Source of the DNA: an uncultured Eubacteriales bacterium
GTDB lineage: Bacteria > Bacillota > Clostridia > Oscillospirales > Oscillospiraceae
Direction: 5' to 3'
NCBI GenBank assembly: GCA_900550615.1
Contig: URSX01000004.1
Span: 1 to 42,030 of the forward strand
DNA length: 42,030 bases
The notes beneath the pieces were generated by a model. The model had not been told where the DNA came from, did no database searches, and saw only the letters and a program-made list of their open reading frames with translations. Within the stretch, counting starts at the first letter, position 1; each line of letters opens with the position of its first letter. Shown piece by piece: positions 26,114-34,058 of this stretch. The translations under genes were made by a program, and so were the position numbers.

Positions 26114-26325
26114 TATTTCTCCGAATCTCTTATTTTTCCCGGCAGAAAGCGGATTGAAGTTACCGTGCCATGAGTTTTCCCTTCGACATATGTTTTGTTT
26201 TCATTCTGCGCACGGACAAATTTTACCAACAAAAAACACACATATTCTCCGTCTATCCGCTCAAACTATGCTTGCGATACCCAAACAGGCGAAAGCCGAG
26301 TACCCAAAGAAAGGAGATCGTGACT

Positions 26326-26523
26326 ATGTCCAGCAAGAATACCAACAAGCTGAACGTGCCCCAGGCCCGTGCCGCTATGGATAAGTTCAAGATGGAAGCC
26401 GCCAACGAGGTTGGCGTGAACCTGAAGGACGGCTACAACGGCGACCTGAGCTCTCGTGAGGCCGGCAGCGTGGGTGGCCAGATGGTCAAGAAGATGATCG
26501 AGTCCTACGAGAAGAATATGTAA
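26326..26523 (+). CDS. Small acid-soluble spore protein, alpha/beta type
   Basis: A 65-residue DNA-binding spore protein that coats DNA in the dormant spore. The family signature is clear: NEVGVNLKDGYNGDLSS (25-41), which contains the region cut by the germination protease, then REAGSVGGQMVKKMIE. Start ATG at 26326 has AAAGGAG 9 nt upstream; extended starts add unrelated sequence. It is monocistronic, with a hairpin 17 bp downstream. A forespore (sigma-G) promoter is expected, but I could not identify a convincing one. It shows that the organism is a spore-former. Confidence 0.95.
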   Translation: MSSKNTNKLNVPQARAAMDKFKMEAANEVGVNLKDGYNGDLSSREAGSVGGQMVKKMIESYEKNM

Positions 26524-26539
26524 TCTCGCAGGAACACAC

Positions 26540-26575
26540 AAGAGCGCTTTGGAGCTTAGGCTCCAAAGCGCTCTT
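26540..26575 (+). terminator. Strong hairpin after the SASP gene
   Basis: A perfect 16-bp stem (26540-26555 with 26560-26575; arm AAGAGCGCTTTGGAGC) with loop TTAG. The T-tract is weak (CTCTTCAGC). It separates the convergent SASP gene and the decayed locus. Nearly the same stem recurs at 36581. Confidence 0.7.
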
Positions 26576-26609
26576 CAGCGTATTCCGAAAAGTTTTTCGC
26601 CCGCCGCCG

Positions 26610-27293
26610 TTACAGCAGCACCATGTCCGCATAATAGCCGGGCTTTATGCGGACATCGTGATCCTGGAACTCCGCATAGGCGCTCTCCAGGGTGTAGGCA
26701 TCCACAGCCGTCTCCACGTCCACGCACTCGCCGGGATAGAATCCGTCAGCGGGCAGTCGGTGCCGTAGGACAGGTGCACGCCCTTGCGCAGAAGGGTGCC
26801 AAAGGCGTAGGGGTGGAGGCCAGCTCCTTGCCGCACAGCTTTTCCACGATGTTCATGTCATAATCCAGGAAAATAGGCTGTCCAAATACCAGCACATCGT
26901 CCCTGGCAATGCGGTCGAGAAGCCCGCTGCCCGTGATTTGGCAATGAACGACGGCGTGGCGGAGCTTATTCTTTCCATCCACGAAGGCCCGCTCATAGCA
27001 GCCCACAGTGCGGCGCACCGCCTCGTCGCCGATGCAGTGGGTGATGACCTGGAGGTTGTGCTCCTTGGCCAGCTGGCAGCAGCGGTCCATGTCCTCGGTG
27101 CTGATCCACCCCAGCCCGCGGTTATCCGCATCGTCCACATAGCCCCGGGACATAAGGCCCGTGCGGGCGCCCAGGTAGAATATACCGGAGCCGATCATAA
27201 TGCCGCCGATCATACTCACGCCGCCAAAGGCACCAATTTCACGTTTTAGTTCTGTTTTTCTGTTGCCAGATCGCTGATAGCTGCTTTCTTCAT
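26610..27293 (-). pseudogene. Decayed remnant: APC-type permease N-terminus joined to amidohydrolase C-terminal part
   Basis: No intact frame exists here. From ATG 27293 the peptide MKKAAISDLATEKQN stops at a TAA, but shifting frame at the run of A's continues into TELKREIGAFGGVSMIGG and IMIGSGIFYLG, the first membrane segment of an APC-family amino acid permease. At GIFYLG/ARTGLMSRG it passes directly into the C-terminal half of an Amidohydro_3 (YtcJ-like) protein: VDDADNRGLGW, VITHCIGDEAVRR, LRHAVVHCQ. Two further frame changes, near 26813 (YAFGTLLRKGVHLSYGTDCP) and near 26746 (FYPGECVDVETAVDAYTLE), lead to a stop at 26610. The simplest history is that two neighbouring genes were joined by a deletion and then decayed. 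Family names are from recognised motifs. Confidence 0.78.
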
Positions 27294-27504
27294 GGGGTGC
27301 GCCTCTTTTTCCAGCTATACAATAAGCTTGTATGCGAATTTATTGTAAAGACTTCCCGTTCACGGAGGTATTTATAAACGGGTATCACGGAATTTTTTAT
27401 ATAAACGCTTTGCCAAACCCACTGCGCACCGCCCCAGGCCCCATTTTATGGGAAATTCCATCAAAAACCGCGGTTTCTGCCGACTCCGGTCCATCATCTG
27501 TCCC

Positions 27505-28659
27505 TCACTCCCTCTCCGGCTGGGGGTTGGGTATGTTTACGGCGATGCCGTTGATCTCCACGCCCTCGTCGGCGGGGATAAGGATGTACTTCCGCCCGCC
27601 GATGACCCGGGCTTCGATGCTGTGGCTGTAGTCCGGGGAGACGGTGATCTTCACCTCCGGGGTAGAGATCTGGAACTTGCCGCTGTCTATGAGGTTCTTG
27701 GGATTCAGGGCCGCGTCCTCCCCGTACTGCCTGCGACACTCGTCGCTGAAGGCCTCCGCCTTCTCCTCCGGCACGCCGCTGCCCTGCAGAATGTCCCCCA
27801 TCTCCCGGGCGGACAGGGTCAGCATCTGGGGATCCCTGCTCTCCTTATGCTCGGCGATGCGCTGGCGCAGCTGCTCATGGACGGACTGCACCACGTCATA
27901 GCTGCAATCTTTCTGCAGCGTCTCCCCCAGGGCGGCGGAGAACACATCCTTCTGCTCCCCGGCGGACATGGGCGGCTCCACCCGGAACACCGCGTCAATG
28001 ACCTCCTGGTGGATCTCCTCTGTGTTTTTGCTGTAGTAGAGGGCGTTATAGATATTGGCCGCCCGGTCGTCGAAGGCGGGGAACAGGAATCCCAGCTCCG
28101 GAGCGGCGGCGATATGGCCGGTGGAGGCGCTGTGAAAGCCGCTGTCCTCACTGCTGTATTTCAGCTCCAGGGTAGGGGCCTTGACCGGGCAGATGCTGCA
28201 CACGAAGTATTTGTATACCGTGTCCGAGGCGTCGGAAAGGTCCGCGTCGTCCCGCCCCCGGTAGGGGACATCGTAGCTGTCGGCGGCCAGGAGGATGAGG
28301 TAGTTGGTCTCCTCCATGGCCATGGCGTCGATGATGCGGCGGCACAGCTCCCGGCGGGAGGACTCATCCTGTAGGCCCGTCTGGCGGACGGTCTGCAGCA
28401 GGCGGTGCTCGTCACTGCCGGCCACCTGGGCGGTGGAGAATTCGATGTCCAGCAGATTCCGGCCCAATGTTCCGGACAGGGCCTTTTTCAGCAGGCCCAG
28501 GTACATCTCCTGCTCCTCCTGGGACATAAGCCCCAGGGACTCGTCAATATCGGCGATGATCTCCCTGCTGCTGTTGACGTAGCAGCCGTAGATGCGGCTG
28601 ATGGCGCACTTATCCGACTTGAAGCGCCGGCGAATTTCACTGAGTTCTCTCTGGTTCAT
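27505..28659 (-). CDS. DUF4317 family protein
   Basis: A 384-residue soluble protein recognised as DUF4317, common in gut Clostridia and without a known function. Family-like blocks are LSEIRRRFKSDKCAISRIYG at the N-terminus, SGTLGRNLLDIEFSTAQV, NYLILLAADSYDVPYRG, and APELGFLFPAFDDRAANIYN. The C-terminus carries a short beta-rich segment (YILIPADEGVEINGI). No signal peptide or membrane segment. The start is ATG at 28659 with AGGAGG 7 nt upstream. It is monocistronic with its own promoter, transcribed away from the aro operon. Confidence 0.88.
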   Translation of the reverse strand: MNQRELSEIRRRFKSDKCAISRIYGCYVNSSREIIADIDESLGLMSQEEQEMYLGLLKKALSGTLGRNLLDIEFSTAQVAGSDEHRLLQTVRQTGLQDESSRRELCRRIIDAMAMEETNYLILLAADSYDVPYRGRDDADLSDASDTVYKYFVCSICPVKAPTLELKYSSEDSGFHSASTGHIAAAPELGFLFPAFDDRAANIYNALYYSKNTEEIHQEVIDAVFRVEPPMSAGEQKDVFSAALGETLQKDCSYDVVQSVHEQLRQRIAEHKESRDPQMLTLSAREMGDILQGSGVPEEKAEAFSDECRRQYGEDAALNPKNLIDSGKFQISTPEVKITVSPDYSHSIEARVIGGRKYILIPADEGVEINGIAVNIPNPQPERE

Positions 28660-28693
28660 AGCTAAGCCTCCTGCGTTGCGGTCTGTTTCCCTG

Positions 28694-28722
28694 ATTGTAC
28701 CACATGGCCGCGGCCCCGGCAA
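28694..28722 (-). promoter_or_regulatory. Promoter of the DUF4317 gene
   Basis: Minus-strand -35 TTGCCG (28722-28717), 17-bp spacer, -10 TACAAT (28699-28694), about 35 bp before the start codon. Confidence 0.7.
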
Positions 28723-28818
28723 GGGCGCAGACCCCCTCCCCGCCTTCGACACCATGGCACAAACGCCCCCCTGCATCCGCCCGATTTTTGTGCAGATGTG
28801 AGAAAAGCAAAGGCCCAC

Positions 28819-28847
28819 TTGACGCAGGCAAAAATATGGCATACAAT
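28819..28847 (+). promoter_or_regulatory. Promoter of the aromatic amino acid operon
   Basis: -35 TTGACG (28819-28824), 17-bp spacer, -10 TACAAT (28842-28847). Transcription should begin near 28854, about 20 nt before the leader-peptide start codon. Confidence 0.8.
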
Positions 28848-28875
28848 TTATATACTTTTATAGGAGGTGGCTGCT

Positions 28876-29043
28876 ATGGCGCTGCGCGGTAGACAGGAGC
28901 ATGTTTCCGTGGTTAAGTGCGCCCTCCGCCCCTCCGCCCGCGCTTTCTCCGGCTTTCTGTGCAGTGCATTTTTTGGTGTGCTGCACTTTTTTTGCTTTTT
29001 TAGCTTTACCGGCAAAAGCATGCCTCAGGAAGCCCGTGTTTGA
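28876..29043 (+). CDS. Phe-rich leader peptide of the pheA-aro operon
   Basis: A 55-residue reading frame with an excellent ribosome site (AGGAGG at 28862-28867, 8 nt before ATG). Nine Phe residues fall within residues 24-44 (AFFGVLHFFCFFSF; codons between 28945 and 29007, eight of nine TTT), and there is no Tyr or Trp. The peptide ends at TGA 29041-29043, inside the 5' half of a predicted antiterminator, and a rho-independent terminator follows before pheA. This is the classic layout of a ribosome-mediated Phe attenuator: stalling at Phe codons when Phe-tRNA is scarce would leave the antiterminator free. The first 20 residues look neutral and may be spacer. The peptide is probably regulatory only; a small membrane protein is the alternative reading. 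Confidence 0.75.
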   Translation: MALRGRQEHVSVVKCALRPSARAFSGFLCSAFFGVLHFFCFFSFTGKSMPQEARV

Positions 29044-29108
29044 TGGTGCGGCAGTCCCGCCGCGGCAATGTTTCAAACGGTCCTTCCTTGAGGAGGGGCC
29101 GATTTTTT
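29034..29108 (+). terminator. Attenuator: antiterminator and intrinsic terminator before pheA
   Basis: Terminator: arm CGGTCCTTCC (29078-29087), loop TTGA, arm GGAGGGGCCG (29092-29101), all ten pairs formed with two G-U, followed by six T's (29103-29108). Antiterminator: CCGTGTTTGA (29034-29043, including the leader stop codon) pairs with TCAAACGG (29073-29080) with one bulge, using the first bases of the terminator arm, so the two structures exclude each other. A GCGGC/GCCGC hairpin lies between (29049-29064). A ribosome at the leader stop would mask the antiterminator; one stalled at the Phe codons would not. Confidence 0.78.
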
Positions 29109-29130
29109 ATTCTGGAAAGGTGATAGTACT

Positions 29131-30228
29131 ATGAGCGAACTGGATCAGATCAGGGCGAATATCAACAGCATTGATGAGCAGATGGCCCAGCTGTTTCAAA
29201 AACGCATGGAGCTCAGCGCCCAGGTGGCCGCGTATAAAAAGAGCCGGGGCCTGTCCATCCGGGACGCAGCCCGGGAGCGGGAGCTCATCGAGCGCAACAG
29301 CCGGAATCTGGCCGATCCGGACATTGGCCCCTACTACGTGCAGTTCCTGCGCAGCGTCATCGACCTGTCCTGCGCCTATCAGAGCCGCCTGCTGGAGGGC
29401 ATGAAGGTGGCCTACAGCGGTGTGGAGGGAGCCTATGCCTACATCGCCGCCCGGCGCATGTTTCCCAAGGCCACGCTGGTGGCCTACCCCGACTTCGTGG
29501 CCGCCTACCGGGCCGTGGAGCAGGGGGAAGCGGACAGCGTCGTGCTGCCGCTGGAGAACAGCTATGCCGGCGAGGTGGGCACGGTGATGGACCTGCTCTT
29601 CTCCGGAGAGCTCTTCATCAACCAGGTGATGGATCTGGAGATCAAGCACGATCTGCTGGGCGTGGAGGGGGCCTCCGCCGCCACGGTGAAGACCGTCCTC
29701 AGCCACCCCCAGGCCCTGCACCAGTGCGACGATTACATCCGCCGCCGGGGCTATCAGTCCGAGACCTGTTCCAATACGGCTCTGGCCGCCAGCCGGGTGC
29801 GTCAGGCCAACGACCCTGCCCTGGGAGCCATCGCCTCGGAGGAGGCCGCGGGCATCTTCGGTCTGCAGGTGCTGGAGCGGGACGTAAACACCGCCAAGAA
29901 CAACACCACCCGCTTCGCCGCCCTCTCCCTCAACCAGAGCCAGCCCCAAACCCGGCACAAGCGGGAGGACGAGAACTTCGTCCTGGTCTTCACCGTGCAG
30001 AACGACGCCGGCTCCCTGGCCCAGACCCTGAACATCATCGGTGCCCACGGCTACAACATGCGTACCCTGCGCAGCCGTCCCATGAAGGGCCTGTCCTGGA
30101 AGTATTTCTTCTATGTGGAGGCTGAGGGCAGCATCCACACCACCAATGGCCGCGAAATGCTGCAGGAGCTCAGCGTCCTGTGCGCCAAGCTCCGTCTGGT
30201 AGGCTCTTACTATGCAAACAACGTGTGA
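29131..30228 (+). CDS. pheA: Bifunctional chorismate mutase/prephenate dehydratase (P-protein)
   Basis: A 365-residue enzyme converting chorismate to prephenate and then phenylpyruvate. Residues 1-85 are an AroQ-type chorismate mutase (INSIDEQMAQLFQKRMEL, with catalytic Arg/Lys-type residues in VAAYKKSRG). Residues about 92-275 are prephenate dehydratase (GVEGAYAYIAARRMFP, PLENSYAGEVGTVMDLL, the NNTTRF motif). Residues about 283-365 form a regulatory ACT domain (VQNDAGSLAQTL, RSRPMKG), so feedback by Phe is likely; the family's ESRP appears as RSRP. Start ATG at 29131, with AAAGGTG upstream. It is the first structural gene after the attenuator. Confidence 0.96.
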   Translation: MSELDQIRANINSIDEQMAQLFQKRMELSAQVAAYKKSRGLSIRDAARERELIERNSRNLADPDIGPYYVQFLRSVIDLSCAYQSRLLEGMKVAYSGVEGAYAYIAARRMFPKATLVAYPDFVAAYRAVEQGEADSVVLPLENSYAGEVGTVMDLLFSGELFINQVMDLEIKHDLLGVEGASAATVKTVLSHPQALHQCDDYIRRRGYQSETCSNTALAASRVRQANDPALGAIASEEAAGIFGLQVLERDVNTAKNNTTRFAALSLNQSQPQTRHKREDENFVLVFTVQNDAGSLAQTLNIIGAHGYNMRTLRSRPMKGLSWKYFFYVEAEGSIHTTNGREMLQELSVLCAKLRLVGSYYANNV

Positions 30229-30263
30229 TCTGCGCAAATATCTTGTAAGGAGACGATGCACTT

Positions 30264-31277
30264 ATGGTCATTCCCGTTTCTCTGGGGGCTCAAAGCTATG
30301 AGATCACCCTTGTCCCCGGCGCTCTTTCCCACGCGGCGGACTATCTTTCTCTGAACCGCCGTGTGCTGGTGGTCACGGACAGCGGCGTGCCCCAGGCCTA
30401 TGCCGCGGCCATAGCCGCCGCCTGCCCCACATCCCGGATCTGCACCCTGCCCGCCGGCGAGGCCAGCAAGAATTTTGACTCTTTCCACCTGCTCCTGCGG
30501 CAGATGCTCCGCATGGAGATGGACCGCTCCGACTGCGTGGTAGCCGTGGGCGGCGGCATGGTGGGGGATCTGGCGGGCTTTGCCGCCGCCTCTTACATGC
30601 GCGGCATCGATTTTTACAACGTTCCCACCACGCTCCTGTCCCAGGTGGATTCCTCCATCGGCGGCAAAACCGCCATCGACATGGACGGGGTGAAGAACAT
30701 CGTGGGAGCCTTTCACCAGCCCCGGGGGGTACTCATCGATCCGGAGACTCTCCGCTCCCTACCCCGGCGGCAAGTGGCCGCCGGTCTGGCCGAGAGCATC
30801 AAAATGGCCATGACCTGTGATGAAGAGCTCCTCTCCTATATTGAGTCCGCCCCGGCTTCTGACCCTGCGGCGGCGCTGCCGGAGATCATCGCCCGCTCCC
30901 TGGCTATCAAGGCCCGGGTGGTGGAGCAGGACCCCACGGAAAAGGGTCTGCGCCGGGTGCTGAACTTCGGCCACACCATCGGCCACGCCGTGGAGAGCCA
31001 GAGCCGGGGAGCCCTGCTCCACGGGGAGTGCGTGGCTCTGGGGATGCTGCCCATGTGCGCCCCCGCCCTGCGGCCCAGGCTTGCGGCCATTCTGGAGAAA
31101 TACGGCCTGCCCACCCGCATCCAGGCCGATCCTGCCCAGCTGCGGCCCTACCTGCTGCACGATAAGAAAGCCCGTTCCGGCTCCATCACCACGGTGGAGG
31201 TGGACACCCCCGGTACCTTCCGCCTGGAAAGGCGGATGCCGGAGGAAATTCTCAGCCGTCTGGAGGCAATGCTATGA
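30264..31277 (+). CDS. aroB: 3-dehydroquinate synthase
   Basis: A 337-residue NAD+- and metal-dependent enzyme converting DAHP to 3-dehydroquinate, second step of the shikimate pathway. Signatures: GGGMVGDLAGFAAASYMRGI, PTTLLSQVDSSIGGKTA, and metal-binding His residues in LNFGHTIGHAVES and LLHGECVALGM. Length is slightly short but complete. Start ATG at 30264 with AAGGAG upstream; 35 bp after pheA. The stop overlaps the aroC start (ATGA). Confidence 0.96.
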   Translation: MVIPVSLGAQSYEITLVPGALSHAADYLSLNRRVLVVTDSGVPQAYAAAIAAACPTSRICTLPAGEASKNFDSFHLLLRQMLRMEMDRSDCVVAVGGGMVGDLAGFAAASYMRGIDFYNVPTTLLSQVDSSIGGKTAIDMDGVKNIVGAFHQPRGVLIDPETLRSLPRRQVAAGLAESIKMAMTCDEELLSYIESAPASDPAAALPEIIARSLAIKARVVEQDPTEKGLRRVLNFGHTIGHAVESQSRGALLHGECVALGMLPMCAPALRPRLAAILEKYGLPTRIQADPAQLRPYLLHDKKARSGSITTVEVDTPGTFRLERRMPEEILSRLEAML

Positions 31278-32383
31278 AAAACACATTCGGCCAGTCTGTT
31301 TCCCTGACCATTTTCGGCGAGAGCCATGGCCCCGCCGTGGGCGTGGTGCTGGACGGCCTTGCCCCGGGCCTGCCGGTGGACGAGGCGTATATCGGCCGCC
31401 AGCTTGCCCGCCGCCGACCCGCCACCGCCATGGATACCCCCCGGCGGGAGCCGGATCACTACCGCATTCTCAGCGGCGTGTTCCAGGGCCGCACCACCGG
31501 TTCGCCCATCGCCATCGTCATCCCCAATGAAAACACCCGCAGTGAGGACTATACCTACGGTCTGGCCCGCCCCTCCCACGCGGACTACGCCGCCTACTGC
31601 AAGTACCACGGCCATGAGGACTGGCGGGGCGGCGGCCACTTTTCCGGCCGTGTCACCGCGCCCCTGGTGGCGGCGGGTGCCATTCTCCTCTCGGCCCTCT
31701 CCGCCGCCGGCATCACCGTGGGCACCCACATCCTGCGCTGCGGCGACGTGTGGGACCGACCCTTTGTCTCAGATCCCCAGGGCGTCGCCGCCGACATCGC
31801 CCGGCTGCAGGAGGCCCCCTTCCCCACCTTGGACGGCGGCGCGGGAGACGCCATCAGCCGCCGGATCCTGGCCGCTAAGGACGCCAGTGACAGCGTCGGC
31901 GGCATCACCCAGACCGCCGTGCACGGTCTGCCCGCCGGACTGGGCGAGCCGTGGTTTGACAGCGTGGAGAGTGTTCTCAGCCACGCGGTTTTCTCCGTAG
32001 GCGGGGTCAAGGGCATAGAGTTCGGCGGCGGCTTTTCCGCCGTCAGCGGCAGCGGCTCCGACTTCAACGACCCCCTGCGCATGGAAAATGGCCGTGTGGT
32101 CACCCAGACCAACCACAACGGCGGCATCAACGGCGGCATCACCAACGGCATGCCCGTTCTGTTCCAGTGCGCCGTAAAGCCCACCCCCTCCATCGCCCGA
32201 CCCCAGCAGACCGTGGACTTTATCCGGGGCGAAAACGCCCAGCTGAGCATCCATGGCCGCCATGACCCGGCCATCATCCGCCGGATCTGCCCGGTGCTGG
32301 ACAGCGTCACGGCCCTGGTGCTGTGCGACCTGCTGGCCCAGCGCTTCGGCACGGATCATCTGGCAAAGGAGGCAGGACTGTGA
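31274..32383 (+). CDS. aroC: Chorismate synthase
   Basis: A 369-residue FMN-dependent enzyme making chorismate from EPSP. Signatures: FGESHGPAVGVVLDGL near the N-terminus, GRTTGSPIAIVIPNEN, RPSHADYAAYCKY, and DWRGGGHFSGRVTAPLV, a clostridial-type variant of the usual RASARET block. Near the C-terminus are GGINGGITNGMPV and GRHDPAIIRR, the latter holding a conserved catalytic-region His and Arg. Translationally coupled at both ends (4-bp overlaps with aroB and with aroE/K). Confidence 0.95.
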   Translation: MKNTFGQSVSLTIFGESHGPAVGVVLDGLAPGLPVDEAYIGRQLARRRPATAMDTPRREPDHYRILSGVFQGRTTGSPIAIVIPNENTRSEDYTYGLARPSHADYAAYCKYHGHEDWRGGGHFSGRVTAPLVAAGAILLSALSAAGITVGTHILRCGDVWDRPFVSDPQGVAADIARLQEAPFPTLDGGAGDAISRRILAAKDASDSVGGITQTAVHGLPAGLGEPWFDSVESVLSHAVFSVGGVKGIEFGGGFSAVSGSGSDFNDPLRMENGRVVTQTNHNGGINGGITNGMPVLFQCAVKPTPSIARPQQTVDFIRGENAQLSIHGRHDPAIIRRICPVLDSVTALVLCDLLAQRFGTDHLAKEAGL

Positions 32384-33618
32384 AGTGCGGACTCATCGGC
32401 AGAAAGCTGGGCCACAGCTATTCCTGCCAGATTCACCACGCCATTGCCGACTACAGCTATGACCTCTGGGAACTGGAGCCGGAGCAGCTGGCCCCCTTCC
32501 TCCAAAAGGGTGACTTTGCCGGCGTGAATGTGACCATCCCCTATAAGCAGCAGGTCATCCCCTATCTGGACGACCTGTCCGATACAGCCCGGGCCATCGG
32601 CGCGGTGAACACCATTGTGAACCGCAGCGGCCGCCTCTATGGCGACAACACGGATCTTGCGGGCATGATCGCCCTGATCCGCCGCCTGGGCCTGGAGCTG
32701 CACGGGAAAAAGGTGCTGATCCTGGGCACCGGCGGCACCTCCAAAACCGCCCGGGCCGCCGCGCAGCAGCTGGGAGCGGCGGAGGTCTATCGCCTGTCCC
32801 GCAGCGGCCGGGAGGATGCCGTGACCTATGAGGAGGCCAGACGTCTCCACGGGGACGCGGCGGTACTCATCAATACCACCCCCTGCGGCATGTATCCGGC
32901 GGTGGAGGACTGCCCTCTGGACCCGGCGGATTTCCCCCGTCTGGAGGGGGTAGTAGACGCGGTATATAACCCCCTGCGCACCAATCTGGTACTGGCCGCC
33001 CGGGAGCGGGGCATCCCCGCCCAGGGAGGGCTCTACATGCTGGCGGCCCAGGCGGTCTATGCCGGAGCCCTGTTCCGGGGCTGCCAGGCGGCCCAGGCGG
33101 ACATTGACCTGGCCTATCGCACGGTGCTGCGCCAGGTGGAGAACATCGTCCTCATCGGCATGCCCTCTGCGGGCAAGACCACGGTGGGGCAGCTGCTGGC
33201 CCGACGCACCGGCAAAAAATTCACGGACACGGACACGCTGGCAGAGCAGCGGATCGGCATGACCATCGCGGACTATTTCCGCACCAGCGGTGAGGAGGCC
33301 TTCCGCGCCCGGGAGCAGGAGACGGTGGCGGAGGTGTCCGCCGCAGGCGGGCAGATCATTGCCACCGGCGGCGGGGCCATTCTGCGCCGGGAAAATCTTA
33401 CGGCACTGCGCCGCAACGGCCTGCTGGTGTTTCTGGACAGGCCCATAGAGCAGCTCACCGCCACGGTGGACCGCCCGCTGGCATCGGACCGGGAGGCCCT
33501 GCGCCGCCGGTACGAAGAGCGGTACGCCCTGTACCGTGCCGCGGCGGATGTATATATTAAAAATGACGGCTCCCCGGAGGAAGCGGCAGATCAAATAGAA
33601 AGGCAGTGGCAGATATGA
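32380..33618 (+). CDS. aroE/aroK: Shikimate dehydrogenase-shikimate kinase fusion
   Basis: A 412-residue bifunctional protein. Residues 1-250 are AroE: GRKLGHSYS, NVTIPYKQQ with catalytic Lys56, GDNTDLAGM, the NADPH loop ILGTGGTSKTA, and NTTPCGMYP. Residues about 255-412 are AroK: P-loop GMPSAGKTT (260-268), DTDT, FRAREQET, ATGGGAI, and the lid RPLASDRE. The two parts are joined without a long linker. It reduces 3-dehydroshikimate and phosphorylates shikimate, two consecutive steps separated only by release of shikimate. Start GTG at 32380 with AAAGGAGG upstream, overlapping the aroC stop; its own stop overlaps the aroQ start. Confidence 0.94.
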   Translation: MKCGLIGRKLGHSYSCQIHHAIADYSYDLWELEPEQLAPFLQKGDFAGVNVTIPYKQQVIPYLDDLSDTARAIGAVNTIVNRSGRLYGDNTDLAGMIALIRRLGLELHGKKVLILGTGGTSKTARAAAQQLGAAEVYRLSRSGREDAVTYEEARRLHGDAAVLINTTPCGMYPAVEDCPLDPADFPRLEGVVDAVYNPLRTNLVLAARERGIPAQGGLYMLAAQAVYAGALFRGCQAAQADIDLAYRTVLRQVENIVLIGMPSAGKTTVGQLLARRTGKKFTDTDTLAEQRIGMTIADYFRTSGEEAFRAREQETVAEVSAAGGQIIATGGGAILRRENLTALRRNGLLVFLDRPIEQLTATVDRPLASDREALRRRYEERYALYRAAADVYIKNDGSPEEAADQIERQWQI

Positions 33619-34058
33619 AGAAGATCCTTGTCATCAACGGTCCCAATCTGAATATGCTCGGCATCCGGGAGCCGGATATCTACGGCAGCAGCACCTATCA
33701 GGACCTGCAGCGGATGATCTCCGACCACGCCCGCGCCCGGGGCGTGGAGGTGTCCTTTTTCCAGTCCAATCACGAGGGCGCTTTGGTGGATGCCATCCAG
33801 CAGGCGTATTTTGACGGCGTGGACAGCATCGTCCTCAACCCCGCCGCCTACACCCACACCAGCGTGGCCCTGTGCGATGCGGTGAAGGCCGTGGCCATCC
33901 CCACCGTGGAGGTGCACATCTCCGATGTGACCCAGCGGGAGGATTTCCGCCAGGTCAGCTATGTCCGCTCCGCCTGCGTGGCAACGGTCATGGGCAAGGG
34001 CTTCGCCGGATATCTGGAGGCCATGGACCTTCTCCTGAAGGGGGAGACACAGCCGTGA
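33615..34058 (+). CDS. aroQ: 3-dehydroquinate dehydratase, type II
   Basis: A 147-residue type II (dodecameric, flavodoxin-like) dehydroquinase. Signatures: INGPNLNMLGIREPDIYG with the catalytic Tyr, SNHEGALVDAI, NPAAYTHTSVAL, and EVHISDVTQREDFR with catalytic His. Start ATG at 33615 overlaps the aroE/K stop (ATGA) and its stop overlaps aroA (GTGA); GAAAGG lies upstream. It supplies the dehydration step between AroB and AroE. Confidence 0.96.
   Translation: MKKILVINGPNLNMLGIREPDIYGSSTYQDLQRMISDHARARGVEVSFFQSNHEGALVDAIQQAYFDGVDSIVLNPAAYTHTSVALCDAVKAVAIPTVEVHISDVTQREDFRQVSYVRSACVATVMGKGFAGYLEAMDLLLKGETQP

Noticed and set aside
26160..26310. A sigma-G promoter upstream of the SASP gene
   Set aside because: Several CAT-containing words exist, but none has a matching -35 at the right distance.
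27294..27504. A promoter or terminator in the spacer between the pseudogene and the DUF4317 gene
   Set aside because: TTTACA is present without a good -10 at 17 bp, and AAACCGCGGTTT leaves no loop for a hairpin. Nothing could be supported in this 211-bp stretch.
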